From contig NZ_JNZO01000013.1 in assembly GCF_000717595.1 (NCBI RefSeq), positions 148,884-212,883 of the forward strand: a stretch of 64,000 nucleotides of DNA. The letters run 5' to 3'. Source of the DNA: Streptomyces flavochromogenes. Its GTDB lineage: Bacteria; Actinomycetota; Actinomycetes; Streptomycetales; Streptomycetaceae. A model generated the notes under the pieces. It saw only the letters and a list, made by a program, of their open reading frames with translations. It searched no databases and had not been told where the DNA came from. Below are positions 43,155 through 51,779 of this stretch, piece after piece. The position numbers and the translations under genes are program-made. Each line of letters opens with the position of its first letter. Within the stretch, counting starts at the first letter, position 1.

Positions 43155-44558
43155 ATGTCCACGCCCCTGTCCCGCCGTGCCCTCGGCGGGGTCGCCGCCG
43201 GTGCCGCAGCTGCCGCAGCCCTCGGAGCCACCGCGTCCGCCGCACAAGCGGCCCCCGCGGCCGACCCGCGGGAGCGGCCGTTCCGAGCCGCGCAGCCACG
43301 CCGCCACTCACGACGCCCCAACATCCTCTTCATCCTGGGCGACGACCTCGGCTGGGCCGACCTCTCGTCGTACGGCTCCCCGCACATCCGCACCCCTCAT
43401 CTGGACCGTCTCGCCCGCGAGGGCGTCCGCTTCACCGACGCCTACTCCGGCTCCGCGACCTGCTCCCCCACCCGCTTCAGCCTCTACACCGGCCGCTACC
43501 CGGGTCGTACGGAGGGCGGGCTGGCCGAGCCGATCGCCGACAGGTCCGTCGGCCTCGAACCCACCCATCCGACGCTCGCCTCGCTCCTCCGGGACTCCGG
43601 ATACGCCACCGCCCTCATCGGCAAGTGGCACTGCGGCTACCTGCCCGACTACTCGCCCACCCGTTCCGGCTGGGACGAGTTCTTCGGCAACTTCGGCGGG
43701 GCCCTGGAGTACTACTCCAAGCTCGGGCTCGGCGGCGAGTACGACCTCTACGAGGGCAATGCCGAGTACAAGGACCTGCGCTACTACACCCGGATCCTCA
43801 CCGAGAGGGCAGGCGAGTACGTCGGCCGCGACCACGACAAGCCCTGGCTGCTCAACCTGAACTTCACCACCCCGCACTGGCCTTGGATCGCCGACGGCGA
43901 CAAGGAGGCGAGCGACGAGATCGTCCGCCGGATCAAGGCCGGCGACCGCTCCGCCCTCTGGCACCAGGACGGCGGCTCCGTCGGGAAGTACAAGGAGATG
44001 GTCGAGGACCTCGACCGCTCGATCGGGCAGGTCCTCAAGGCGCTGAAGCGCTCCGGCCAGGAGCAGGACACGCTCGTCTTCTTCGCCAGCGACAACGGCG
44101 GCGAGCGCTTCTCCTACAACTGGCCGCTCACCGGCAACAAGGGCTCGCTCCAGGAGGGCGGCATACGCACCCCCTCGATCCTGCGCTGGCCCGCCAGGAT
44201 CGACGGCGGCCAGGTCAGCGACCTGCCGGTGTTCACGCCCGACTGGACGGCGACCCTGCTCGACCTGGCCGGAGCCCGCCCCCACCCCGCGTACCCCCTC
44301 GACGGCACCAGCCTCGCCGGACACCTGCTCCGCGGCGCCGACGTGCCCGAGCGGGATCTCTTCTGGCGGGTGCGGGGCGAGCGGGCGCTGCGCCGCGGCG
44401 ACTGGAAGTACTACCGGGGCAAGTCCGGCCGCGACCAGCTCTTCCGTCTGTCCGAGGACTCCCGCGAGCAGGCGGACCGGGCACCGTTCGAGCCGGCGCG
44501 ACTCGCCGAGCTGCGGGCGGCCTGGGAGCGGATCGACGCGGGACTGCTCCGCTACTGA
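43155..44558 (+). CDS. Tat-exported sulfatase (formylglycine type)
   Basis: The 467-aa enzyme has a Tat signal (SRRALGGVAAGAAAAAALGA), then the sulfatase fold. Asp63/Asp64 lie in NILFILGDDLGWADLS. The modification motif is CSPTR in GSATCSPTRFSLYTGRYPGR, where Cys103 becomes formylglycine if a formylglycine-generating enzyme is present. IGKWHCGYLPDYSPTRSGWD and FFASDNGGERFS follow; the Asn and Lys residues there complete the active site. It hydrolyses sulfate esters outside the cell. ATG 43155 has GGAG upstream. No maturase gene is in the window. Confidence 0.93.
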   Translation: MSTPLSRRALGGVAAGAAAAAALGATASAAQAAPAADPRERPFRAAQPRRHSRRPNILFILGDDLGWADLSSYGSPHIRTPHLDRLAREGVRFTDAYSGSATCSPTRFSLYTGRYPGRTEGGLAEPIADRSVGLEPTHPTLASLLRDSGYATALIGKWHCGYLPDYSPTRSGWDEFFGNFGGALEYYSKLGLGGEYDLYEGNAEYKDLRYYTRILTERAGEYVGRDHDKPWLLNLNFTTPHWPWIADGDKEASDEIVRRIKAGDRSALWHQDGGSVGKYKEMVEDLDRSIGQVLKALKRSGQEQDTLVFFASDNGGERFSYNWPLTGNKGSLQEGGIRTPSILRWPARIDGGQVSDLPVFTPDWTATLLDLAGARPHPAYPLDGTSLAGHLLRGADVPERDLFWRVRGERALRRGDWKYYRGKSGRDQLFRLSEDSREQADRAPFEPARLAELRAAWERIDAGLLRY

Positions 44559-44571
44559 GCCGTGACGGACC

Positions 44572-44602
44572 GTGCGGCGGTCCCGCTCCCGAGCCGCCGC
44601 AC
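44572..44602. terminator. Terminator between sulfatase and SDR genes
   Basis: GTGCGGCGG and CCGCCGCAC form a perfect 9-bp stem with a 13-nt loop, 13 bases after the sulfatase stop and just before the convergent SDR stop. Confidence 0.65.
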
Positions 44603-44607
44603 ACGCG

Positions 44608-45276
44608 TCAGCGAGCCTCTCCTGGACCTGCCCGGTGGAGCACTTCTCGCTCCCACTGCCCGTGCGGCTGGGTGTGCAGGCGCCAGTAGTGCTCGGCGAT
44701 GTCGTCGGGGTCGTACGCCGTCCCGGGTGCGACGACTCCGCCGACGGTGACCGTGGCGACGTGCACCCCCGACGGTCCGTACTCGGTGTCCAGCAGCTCG
44801 ACCAGGGCCCGCACACCGGCCTTGCCCAGGGACAGACTCACGTACTGCGGCTTCATCTCGGGCATCCCGCCGGTGACGACGAAGGTTCCCCGCCCGCGCC
44901 GTGCCATCCCGGGCAGGATGTGCGCGGCGGCGGTGAGGGCGCCGAGGACGTTGACCGCGTAGGTGTGCGCATGGTCGCGGAGCGGGAGTTCGCCGACGGC
45001 GTCGGGCCGGATGACGGCCGCGTTGTAGACCACGACGTCGGGTTCGCCGAGTTCACCCGCGGCGGTGTCCAGGGCGGCGCGCAGGGCCGTGTCGTCGGCG
45101 GCGTCGGCAGTGAGGGGCACGGCCCGCACCCCCAGCGAGCCGATGGCCTCGGCCGCCGACTCCACCGTCTCCTTCGACCGCGCGATCAGGGCGACCGGCA
45201 GCCCCTCCCGGGCGAACCGCCGGGCCACCGCCTGCCCTATCCCCGGCCCCGCCCCGACGATCAACGCTCCCGCCAT
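44608..45276 (-). CDS. Atypical short-chain dehydrogenase lacking the catalytic Tyr
   Basis: The 222-aa protein has the SDR coenzyme motif MAGALIVGAGPGIGQAVARR and the NAA motif VVVYNAAVIRP. The usual YxxxK catalytic pair is not intact: the Lys in SLSLGKAGVRALVELL has Leu at the Tyr position, and the Ser site reads TGGMPEM. It may be a pseudo-enzyme or follow a different mechanism. ATG 45276 has AGGAG upstream. It is divergent from another, canonical SDR gene. Confidence 0.85.
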   Translation of the reverse strand: MAGALIVGAGPGIGQAVARRFAREGLPVALIARSKETVESAAEAIGSLGVRAVPLTADAADDTALRAALDTAAGELGEPDVVVYNAAVIRPDAVGELPLRDHAHTYAVNVLGALTAAAHILPGMARRGRGTFVVTGGMPEMKPQYVSLSLGKAGVRALVELLDTEYGPSGVHVATVTVGGVVAPGTAYDPDDIAEHYWRLHTQPHGQWEREVLHRAGPGEAR

Positions 45277-45525
45277 GACCGCTCCTTCTCCTCGGAATGC
45301 AACGACACGGAGGTCAACTCCGTTCGGCCACCGTGTCTTCCCCGGCGGGCCGGGAACGGCGGCCCCGTCGCGGCGGAGCGGTAGCGCGCCGTGCCGCGCT
45401 GCGCCCAGTGGGCCGTACGAAGGGTGGTGCGGGATTGTCCGATGCTTTCTGTCACCGGGCGGGTAGACGGGACGGGTCGGAATGACCGACGCACTCGTCG
45501 AGTTCTTCAAGGAGCCAGTCCGGCC

Positions 45526-46320
45526 ATGCTCATCGATCTGACACGACGCACCGCGCTGGTCACCGGGTCCACCCAGGGGATCGGCGCCGCCATCGCCACC
45601 GGACTGGCTCGGGCAGGAGCCCGCGTCGGCGTCAACGGGCGGACCGGGGAACGCGTCGAGCACGCCATCGCGGGCATGCGGGCCGAGGTCCCCCACGCGG
45701 ACCTGGTTCCAGTGGTCGCCGACGTCGCCACCGAGGAAGGCGCACGGCTGGCCGCCGAGGCACTGCCGCACGTGGACATCCTGGTGAACAACCTCGGCGT
45801 CTTCGGCGAGGCCGATCCGCTGAAGATCAGCGACGACGAGTGGCGACGCTACTTCGAGGTGAACGTCCTGGCCGCGGTGAGGCTCATCCGTCAGTACCTT
45901 CCCGGCATGAGCGAGCGCGGCTGGGGGCGGATCCAGAACATCGCGAGCGACTCGGCGGTGGTGATCCCCGCCGAGATGATCCACTACGGCATGTCCAAGA
46001 CCGCCCTTCTGGCGGTGACGCGCGGCTTCGCCAAGCAGGCGGCGGGGACAGGTGTCACCGTCAATTCCGTCATCGCCGGCCCCACGCACACGGGCGGCGT
46101 GGAGCAGTTCGTGTACGAGCTGGTGGACCGCGCCCTTCCCTGGGACGAAGCGCAACGCGTCTTCATGCGCGAGTACCGTCCGCAGTCCCTGCTGCAGCGG
46201 CTCATCGAACCCGAGGAGATCGCCCACATGGTGGTGTACCTCGCTTCGGAGCAGGCGTCCGCCACCACCGGCGGCGCGCTGCGCGTGGACGGCGGGTACG
46301 TCGACTCCATCCTGCCGTAA
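45526..46320 (+). CDS. Short-chain dehydrogenase/reductase (SDR)
   Basis: This 264-aa classical SDR has coenzyme motif TALVTGSTQGIGAAIATGLA, NNLG in DILVNNLGVFGEAD, the catalytic Ser in IASDSAV and the YGMSK pair in IHYGMSKTALLAVTRG. The C-terminal TGGALRVDGGYVDSIL completes the fold. It is probably an NADP-linked 3-oxoacyl- or ketone reductase. ATG 45526 has AAGGAG at 11 nt. It is divergent from the atypical SDR gene across 249 bases. Confidence 0.92.
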   Translation: MLIDLTRRTALVTGSTQGIGAAIATGLARAGARVGVNGRTGERVEHAIAGMRAEVPHADLVPVVADVATEEGARLAAEALPHVDILVNNLGVFGEADPLKISDDEWRRYFEVNVLAAVRLIRQYLPGMSERGWGRIQNIASDSAVVIPAEMIHYGMSKTALLAVTRGFAKQAAGTGVTVNSVIAGPTHTGGVEQFVYELVDRALPWDEAQRVFMREYRPQSLLQRLIEPEEIAHMVVYLASEQASATTGGALRVDGGYVDSILP

Positions 46321-46350
46321 CGGAGACACCGGCGGCCGTGCCGCTGTGCG

Positions 46351-46367
46351 GGCGCGCTCGGCGCGCC
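46351..46367 (+). terminator. Short GC hairpin after the SDR gene
   Basis: GGCGCGC-TCG-GCGCGCC, a 7-bp stem, lies 30 bases beyond the SDR stop and upstream of the lanthipeptide operon, which should therefore have its own promoter in 46368-46535. Confidence 0.45.
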
Positions 46368-46535
46368 ACCCCCGCTCGGGATTCGTGAGCCTGTTTCTGC
46401 GCTGGGCGCACCCGTGGACCGCGCCGTCGCGCTGTGCGCTCGCCGGATCAAGTGAATACGGGCGGGGGCGTGTTGGTCTCGTCATGCCTTCGGGCACCTT
46501 CCGGTCAGCGGACCTCACCGTCGCGAAGGACACGA

Positions 46536-49295
46536 ATGACGAGCCAGGTGACCGAAGCCGAACTGGAAGGCCTTCTCCGGAAGGCGCTGCACACCACGGG
46601 TACGGGCGCACGTTGGGCGGCCGACTCGGACGAGATGTGGTGCCGTGTCACGCCCGGGTCGGGCACACGGCGCGAGCAGGGGTGGAAGCTGCATGTGTCG
46701 GCGACGGCCGCCTCCGCGCCGGCTGTCCTCGGGAAGGCCCTGGAGGTGCTGCTGCGGGAGGAGTCGGCGTTCAAGTTCGCCCGGTCGCTGGACCGGGTGA
46801 GTGCGCTCAACTCCCGTGCCACGCCCCGGGGAAGCTCGGGCAAGTTCATCACCGTCTACCCGCGCTCCGACGCCGAGGCGGCCCGGCTCGCCCACGAGCT
46901 GCACGAGGCCACGGCGGGGCTGGCCGGCCCCCGGATCCTGTCCGACCAGCCGTACGTCGTGCACTCGCTGGTGCACTACCGGTACGGCTCGTTCGTCGGC
47001 CGGAGGCGGCTCTCGGACGACGGTCTGCTGGTGTGGTTCATCGAGGACCCCGACGGCAATCCCGTGGAGGACAAGCGCACCGGCCAGTACTCTCCGCCCT
47101 CTTGGGCTGTCTGCCCCTTCCCCACCACGGTTCCTGTCGTGCCAGGCGCGTCGGAAGGGACTGACGGGGCTGGCGGGGCTGGCAGGGCTGACGGGGCTGA
47201 CGGGGCGAAGGCTCCGGTGCTGCTCGGTGGTCGTTTCGCGGTACGGGAGGCGATCCGGCACACCAACAAGGGCGGGGTCTACCGGGGGGCCGACGTCCGT
47301 ACGGGCGCCCTCGTGGTGATCAAGGAGGCCCGCCCGCACGTGGAGGCCGACTCCTCCGGCTGTGACGTCCGTGACTGGTTGCGCGCCGAGGCCCGGACGC
47401 TGGAGAAGCTCAAGGGCACGGGGCTGGTTCCGGAGCCGCTCGCGTTGTTCGAGCACGGCGGGCACCTCTTCCTGGCGCAGGAGGAGGTACCGGGCGTCAC
47501 CCTGCGCACCTGGGTCGCCGAGCACTTCCGCGACGTCGGAGCGGAGCGCTATCGCGCCGACGCGGTGGCGCAGGTCGCGCGTCTGGTGGACCTGGTCGCG
47601 GCGGCGCACGCGCGAGGCTGTGTGTTGCGGGACTTCACACCCGGCAACGTGATGGTCCGTCCGAACGGTGAGCTGCGCCTCATCGACCTCGAACTCGCCG
47701 TCCTGCAAGACGAGGCCGCCCTGCCGACCCGCGTGGGAACCCCCGGATTCAGTGCCCCCGAGCGCCTGGCCGACGCACCCGTCAGCCCTACGGGCGACTA
47801 CTACAGCCTCGGTGCCACCGCGTGCTTCGTGCTGGCCGGGAAAGTACCGAACCTGCTGCCGGAGGAGCCTGCCGTCAGGACCACGGAGCAGCGGCTCGCC
47901 GCCTGGCTGACCGCCTGCACGGGGCCGCTCCGACTGCCGGACGGCCTCGCCGAGACCGTCCTCGGGCTGATGAAGGACGACCCCGCCGAGCGGTGGGGCC
48001 CTGCCCGGGCGCGCGAGGCCGTCCGGAGGACGTACCCGTTGCCGCCACAGAACCGCTCCGCGGCACGCCCGCCGGGGAACGCACGCCGTGACGCCAGCCG
48101 GAGTGACGGTCGTCCGCGCGACGCGGTGAGCGGGACCGTGGACCGCGCGGTGACCGGGATCGTGGGCCATCTCATCGCTTCGATGACCCCGGGGGACGAG
48201 GGCCGCCTGTGGCCCGTGTCCACCATGGCCGGGGAGGCCGACCCCTGCACCGTGCAGCAGGGCGCGGCCGGTGTCCTGGCCGTGCTGACGCGCTGCTGGG
48301 AACTCACCGGTGACGACCGCCTGCCCGAGCTGATCTCCACCGCGGGCCACTGGATCGCGGGCCGCACCGATCTCCGCTCCCCACGCCCCGGCCTGCACTT
48401 CGGCGGACGCGGAACCGCCTGGGCCCTGTACGACGCCGGGCGTGCCGTGGACGACCCGGGGCTCACGGACCACGCTCTGGCCCTGGCACTGGCCCCTCAG
48501 CAGTCGACACCGCATCACGACATCACCCACGGCAGCGCGGGCAGCGGGCTGGCCGCGGTCCACCTGTGGCACCGCACCGGTGATCCGCGCTTCGCCGAAC
48601 TTGTCGTCGACGCGGCCGACCGGCTGGTCGCCGCGGCCCGGCGGGATCCGTCCGGTGTGAGCTGGCCGGTACCCGCGGAGGCCGTGTCCTCCGAGGGTGG
48701 CACACGGTACCTCGGCTTCGCCCACGGAAGCGCCGGCATCGGCTGCTTCCTCCTCGCCGCCGCGACCGTCTCTCGGCGCCCGGAGCACAGGGAGCTCGCG
48801 GTGGAAGTGGGCGAGCGCCTGCTGGGCGACGCCGTGCTGACCGGCGAAGCGGCCCAGTGGCCCGCCCAGGCCGGGGACCTGCCCACGGCACCGTACTGGT
48901 GCCACGGCGCGGCCGGTATCGGAACGTTCCTCGTCCGGCTGTGGCAGGCCACTGGGGACGACAGGTTCGGCGAACTCGCCCGCCGTAGTACGTACGCCGT
49001 CACCGAGCGCGCCTCCCGCGCGGCCCTCGGCCAGTGCCACGGCCTGGCGGGCAACGGTGACTTCCTCCTCGACATGGCCGACGCCACGGGTGACCCCGTC
49101 CACCGCGCCATGGCCGAGGACCTGGCCCGCCTCATCGTCAGCGAGAGGGCCCACCGCCATGCCCAGGTGGTCTTCCCCAACGAGTACGGGGACGTCTCGA
49201 CCAGCTGGAGCGACGGATCCGCCGGAATCCTGGCTTTCCTCCTGCGGATCCGTCACGCAGACCCCCGGCACTGGATGGTCCGGATGCCGGTCTGA
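46536..49295 (+). CDS. lanL: Class IV lanthipeptide synthetase LanL
   Basis: This 919-aa tri-domain enzyme has an N-terminal phosphoSer/phosphoThr lyase region (about 1-205) and a kinase-like domain (about 228-505: VVIKEARP with Lys263, VLRDFTPGNVMV at 363-374, and LIDLEL with Asp384). The LanC-type cyclase (about 530-915) has zinc ligands Cys789 (YWCHGAAG) and Cys834/His835 (GQCHGLAG). The intact CCH site separates it from class III LanKC, which lacks these residues. It phosphorylates and dehydrates Ser/Thr in the precursor, then closes lanthionine rings. The lyase-kinase linker is an Ala/Gly/Asp tandem repeat. The 51-aa precursor gene follows 47 bases downstream. Confidence 0.93.
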   Translation: MTSQVTEAELEGLLRKALHTTGTGARWAADSDEMWCRVTPGSGTRREQGWKLHVSATAASAPAVLGKALEVLLREESAFKFARSLDRVSALNSRATPRGSSGKFITVYPRSDAEAARLAHELHEATAGLAGPRILSDQPYVVHSLVHYRYGSFVGRRRLSDDGLLVWFIEDPDGNPVEDKRTGQYSPPSWAVCPFPTTVPVVPGASEGTDGAGGAGRADGADGAKAPVLLGGRFAVREAIRHTNKGGVYRGADVRTGALVVIKEARPHVEADSSGCDVRDWLRAEARTLEKLKGTGLVPEPLALFEHGGHLFLAQEEVPGVTLRTWVAEHFRDVGAERYRADAVAQVARLVDLVAAAHARGCVLRDFTPGNVMVRPNGELRLIDLELAVLQDEAALPTRVGTPGFSAPERLADAPVSPTGDYYSLGATACFVLAGKVPNLLPEEPAVRTTEQRLAAWLTACTGPLRLPDGLAETVLGLMKDDPAERWGPARAREAVRRTYPLPPQNRSAARPPGNARRDASRSDGRPRDAVSGTVDRAVTGIVGHLIASMTPGDEGRLWPVSTMAGEADPCTVQQGAAGVLAVLTRCWELTGDDRLPELISTAGHWIAGRTDLRSPRPGLHFGGRGTAWALYDAGRAVDDPGLTDHALALALAPQQSTPHHDITHGSAGSGLAAVHLWHRTGDPRFAELVVDAADRLVAAARRDPSGVSWPVPAEAVSSEGGTRYLGFAHGSAGIGCFLLAAATVSRRPEHRELAVEVGERLLGDAVLTGEAAQWPAQAGDLPTAPYWCHGAAGIGTFLVRLWQATGDDRFGELARRSTYAVTERASRAALGQCHGLAGNGDFLLDMADATGDPVHRAMAEDLARLIVSERAHRHAQVVFPNEYGDVSTSWSDGSAGILAFLLRIRHADPRHWMVRMPV

Positions 49296-49342
49296 GCGGC
49301 AGCACGTCTGCCGCCAGCTCGCAGAACGAAAAGGAGAGACCC

Positions 49343-49498
49343 ATGGAGAACCACGACATCGAACTGCTGGCCCGTCTCCACGCCCTTCCGGAGACCGACC
49401 CGGTCGGCGTCGACGGAGCGCCGTTCGCCGCGACGTGTGAGTGCGTCGGCCTGCTGACCCTGCTCAACACGGTCTGTATCGGCATCAGCTGCGCGTAG
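49343..49498 (+). CDS. Class IV lanthipeptide precursor peptide
   Basis: This 51-aa peptide starts at ATG 49343 with AAGGAG at 6 nt. The leader MENHDIELLARLHALPETDP has an amphipathic ELLARL helix of the type recognised by LanL/LanKC, then VGVDGAPFAA. The core is probably TCECVGLLTLLNTVCIGISC plus a final Ala: three or four Cys (32, 34, 45, 50) and Thr31, Thr39, Thr43, Ser49 as ring partners. The pattern resembles venezuelin/globisporin-type class IV peptides from Streptomyces. The exact leader cleavage site and ring pattern cannot be read from the sequence. The hairpin just after it favours extra precursor mRNA over the transporter. Confidence 0.93.
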   Translation: MENHDIELLARLHALPETDPVGVDGAPFAATCECVGLLTLLNTVCIGISCA

Positions 49499-49510
49499 GA
49501 CAGGCACCAC

Positions 49511-49551
49511 CATCCGGCCGGCGGCCCACCCGGGAAGCCGCCGGCCGGATG
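49511..49551 (+). terminator. Attenuator-like hairpin between precursor and transporter genes
   Basis: A perfect 15-bp stem (CATCCGGCCGGCGGC / GCCGCCGGCCGGATG) with an 11-nt loop begins 12 bases after the precursor stop. The ABC ATPase gene starts 62 bases beyond it without an obvious promoter, so this is probably a leaky terminator that also stabilises precursor mRNA. Confidence 0.75.
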
Positions 49552-49612
49552 CGCCCCCTTGCCGTGCGCCCAGGTGGCCACGGCCGGCGAACCCGTAGAG
49601 GAGCCCGACCGC

Positions 49613-50767
49613 ATGCAGCTGCCCGCCGGTGACGCGGACCGACCCGACCCCGTGCAACGCCTCGCCGGTGCCGACGTCCTCGCCCCCACCGTCCCCGTGC
49701 CGACCGCCGTCACCGGCCGGCACGTCGCCCAGCACGTCCCCGAGCCCGTGTACGCCATCAGCGTGCGCGGCCTGGTCAAGAGCTACCCGGGCCCGCGGGG
49801 CAGCACCACCCACGCGGTGCGCGGCGTGGACCTGGACGTGGCGCAGGGCGAGACCTTCGCCTTCCTCGGGCCCAACGGCGCGGGGAAGTCCACGACCATC
49901 GCGGTGCTGTGTGCCCTGGCCCGCCCCACCGCAGGTCACGCCACCGTCGCCGGCGCCGACGTGCTCAGCCGACCCCACGAGGTGCGGCGACGAGTCGGCA
50001 TGCTCTTCCAGCACAGCGCTCTGGACGCGGACCTGACAGCCGATCAGAACCTCCACATCCACGCACGGCTCTACGGGCTGTCCCGCCGCCATGCCCGTTC
50101 ACGCGCCGCGGAGGTACTCGAGACGGCCGGGCTGACCGACCGGCGGCGCTCCCCGGTACGCACCCTGTCGGGCGGCATGCGGCGCCGTCTGGAGATCGCG
50201 CGGGCCCTGCTGCACTCCCCCCGTGTGCTCTTCCTGGACGAGCCGACCACCGGACTCGACCCGCACGCCCGCGCCCAGGTCTGGGACCATCTGCGGGCGC
50301 TGCGCGACCGGCAGGGCAGCACCCTCTTCGTCACCACCCACTACCTGGAGGAGGCGGAGAACTGTGAGCGCATCGCCATCATCGACCGCGGCCGCGTGGT
50401 GGCCATGGGCACGCCCCTCGCGCTGAAGGCCGCGATCGGGGACGACCTGGTCGTCCTGCGTACCAGCGACGACACCGCGGCCCGACGAGTCGTGCGTGGC
50501 GTCGTTCCGCCGGACCGCGCCGTCGCGGCGGACAGCGGCGGAGTCTCCCTGCGCGTGCCGGACGGCAGCACCTGGATTCCGCGCCTCTGCGCGGCACTGC
50601 AACGCCACGGCATCGCCGTACACGCCGCTGCCGCGGCCCCGCCCACGCTCGACGACGTCTTCTTCCACCACACCGGGCGGAGCCTCGACACCACCGAGCG
50701 CCACCCCACGCCGGCCGCCCCCGCAGCGCCGTGCGCAACCACGTCGGAGACCGGCGGCAGCCGATGA
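49613..50767 (+). CDS. ABC transporter ATP-binding protein of the lanthipeptide locus
   Basis: The 384-aa ATPase has a variable N-terminus of about 45 residues, Walker A FLGPNGAGKSTT, signature TLSGGMRRRLEIARAL, Walker B VLFLDEPTTGLD and an H-loop TTHYLEE. A C-terminal DUF4162-like extension follows (APPTLDDVFFHHTGR). It matches the DrrA/CcmA-like drug-exporter ATPases found in class III/IV lanthipeptide clusters. ATG 49613 has AGAGGAG upstream, and the next gene overlaps its stop by four bases. It probably exports the mature or leader-bearing peptide, or provides self-immunity. Confidence 0.92.
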   Translation: MQLPAGDADRPDPVQRLAGADVLAPTVPVPTAVTGRHVAQHVPEPVYAISVRGLVKSYPGPRGSTTHAVRGVDLDVAQGETFAFLGPNGAGKSTTIAVLCALARPTAGHATVAGADVLSRPHEVRRRVGMLFQHSALDADLTADQNLHIHARLYGLSRRHARSRAAEVLETAGLTDRRRSPVRTLSGGMRRRLEIARALLHSPRVLFLDEPTTGLDPHARAQVWDHLRALRDRQGSTLFVTTHYLEEAENCERIAIIDRGRVVAMGTPLALKAAIGDDLVVLRTSDDTAARRVVRGVVPPDRAVAADSGGVSLRVPDGSTWIPRLCAALQRHGIAVHAAAAAPPTLDDVFFHHTGRSLDTTERHPTPAAPAAPCATTSETGGSR

Positions 50768-51681
50768 CCGACCTCACCGTGCAGGCCCCGGACGCTCCCC
50801 GCACTCCGGAAGGCCCGGGTGCCCCGGGTGCCGCCGCCCCGTCCGGCGATACGGGCGTCCACGGCAGCGGGTGGCCGGCCCGTCTCCGGCACGAACTGCG
50901 CGCGATCCACGCCCTGGTCCACCGCGACCTGCTCCGGCTGGCGGGCCAGCGCACCCACACCGCGCTGATGCTGCTCCACCCGATGCTCTACCTCCTCGTG
51001 CTGGGAGGCGGACTGGCCGCCCTCATCCCCCGTGCTTCCCTGGGCGTCGGCTACCAGACGTATCTCTTCCCCGGCATGCTGATGATGACGGTGCAGACAC
51101 CGGCCATCATGGTCGGCATCCGTCTGATCACCGACCGGCAGAGCGGCTACCTGCGGGAGCTCCTCATGGCCCCGGTCAGCCGCGCCACCCTCCTCCTGGG
51201 ACTCTGCGCCGGCGGCACCATGACCGCCACGGCGCAAGGCGCCGTACTGCTCAGCCTCGCCGGCACGGTCGGCCTGCCCTACGACCCGCTGCTCCTCGTC
51301 CTGCTTCTCGGCGGGATGATCCTGGCCTCGTTCACCATCACCGCTCTGGCGCTGGCCCTGGCCGTGTCCCTCCGCAGGGCGGAGACGTTCCACACCCTCC
51401 TCGGCCTGATCATGATGCCGCTGCTGTTCCTCTCCGGCGGCTTCTTCCCCCTGCACGCCCTGCCCGGCTGGGCTCACACCCTCGCCGCCGCCAACCCGCT
51501 CGCCTACGCGGTGGACCTGCTCCGCCGCTGCGTCACCCACCGCGTGCCCGACCAGCAGGCGGCCGCCAGCATCGAATGGGCGGGCCGGCAGCCGTCCCTC
51601 CCCCTCGAAGCCGGCCTCCTCCTCGCCACGGGCGTCATCGCGCTCCTCTGGGCGGCGCGACGCTTCAGCCGTCCGGAGTGA
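50764..51681 (+). CDS. ABC-2 type permease of the lanthipeptide locus
   Basis: The 305-aa protein has a Pro/Ala-rich cytoplasmic tail (about 1-55) and six helices in ABC-2 layout. Landmarks include LFPGMLMMTVQTPAIMVGIR, LITDRQSGYLRELLMAPVSR and the late LSGGFFPLHALPGWAHTLAA motif of DrrB-like permeases. It is translationally coupled to the ATPase gene. Its stop codon lies inside a 15-base direct repeat. No protease gene is present, so leader removal must rely on a host protease. Confidence 0.92.
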   Translation: MTDLTVQAPDAPRTPEGPGAPGAAAPSGDTGVHGSGWPARLRHELRAIHALVHRDLLRLAGQRTHTALMLLHPMLYLLVLGGGLAALIPRASLGVGYQTYLFPGMLMMTVQTPAIMVGIRLITDRQSGYLRELLMAPVSRATLLLGLCAGGTMTATAQGAVLLSLAGTVGLPYDPLLLVLLLGGMILASFTITALALALAVSLRRAETFHTLLGLIMMPLLFLSGGFFPLHALPGWAHTLAAANPLAYAVDLLRRCVTHRVPDQQAAASIEWAGRQPSLPLEAGLLLATGVIALLWAARRFSRPE

Positions 51682-51702
51682 CACAGCGCCGTCCGGAGTG
51701 AC
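51668..51702. repeat. 15-bp direct repeat across the permease stop codon
   Basis: GCCGTCCGGAGTGAC occurs at 51668-51682 and again at 51688-51702 (period 20). The first copy holds the permease stop codon. It looks like a small local duplication. Confidence 0.7.
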
Positions 51703-51779
51703 CCACCTCGCCGGGCGCTGAAGGCGGCGCCGTCGGTGGGTCCGGCGGCCGCCGCGGACGCCCTGGGAGGAGTACGTGG

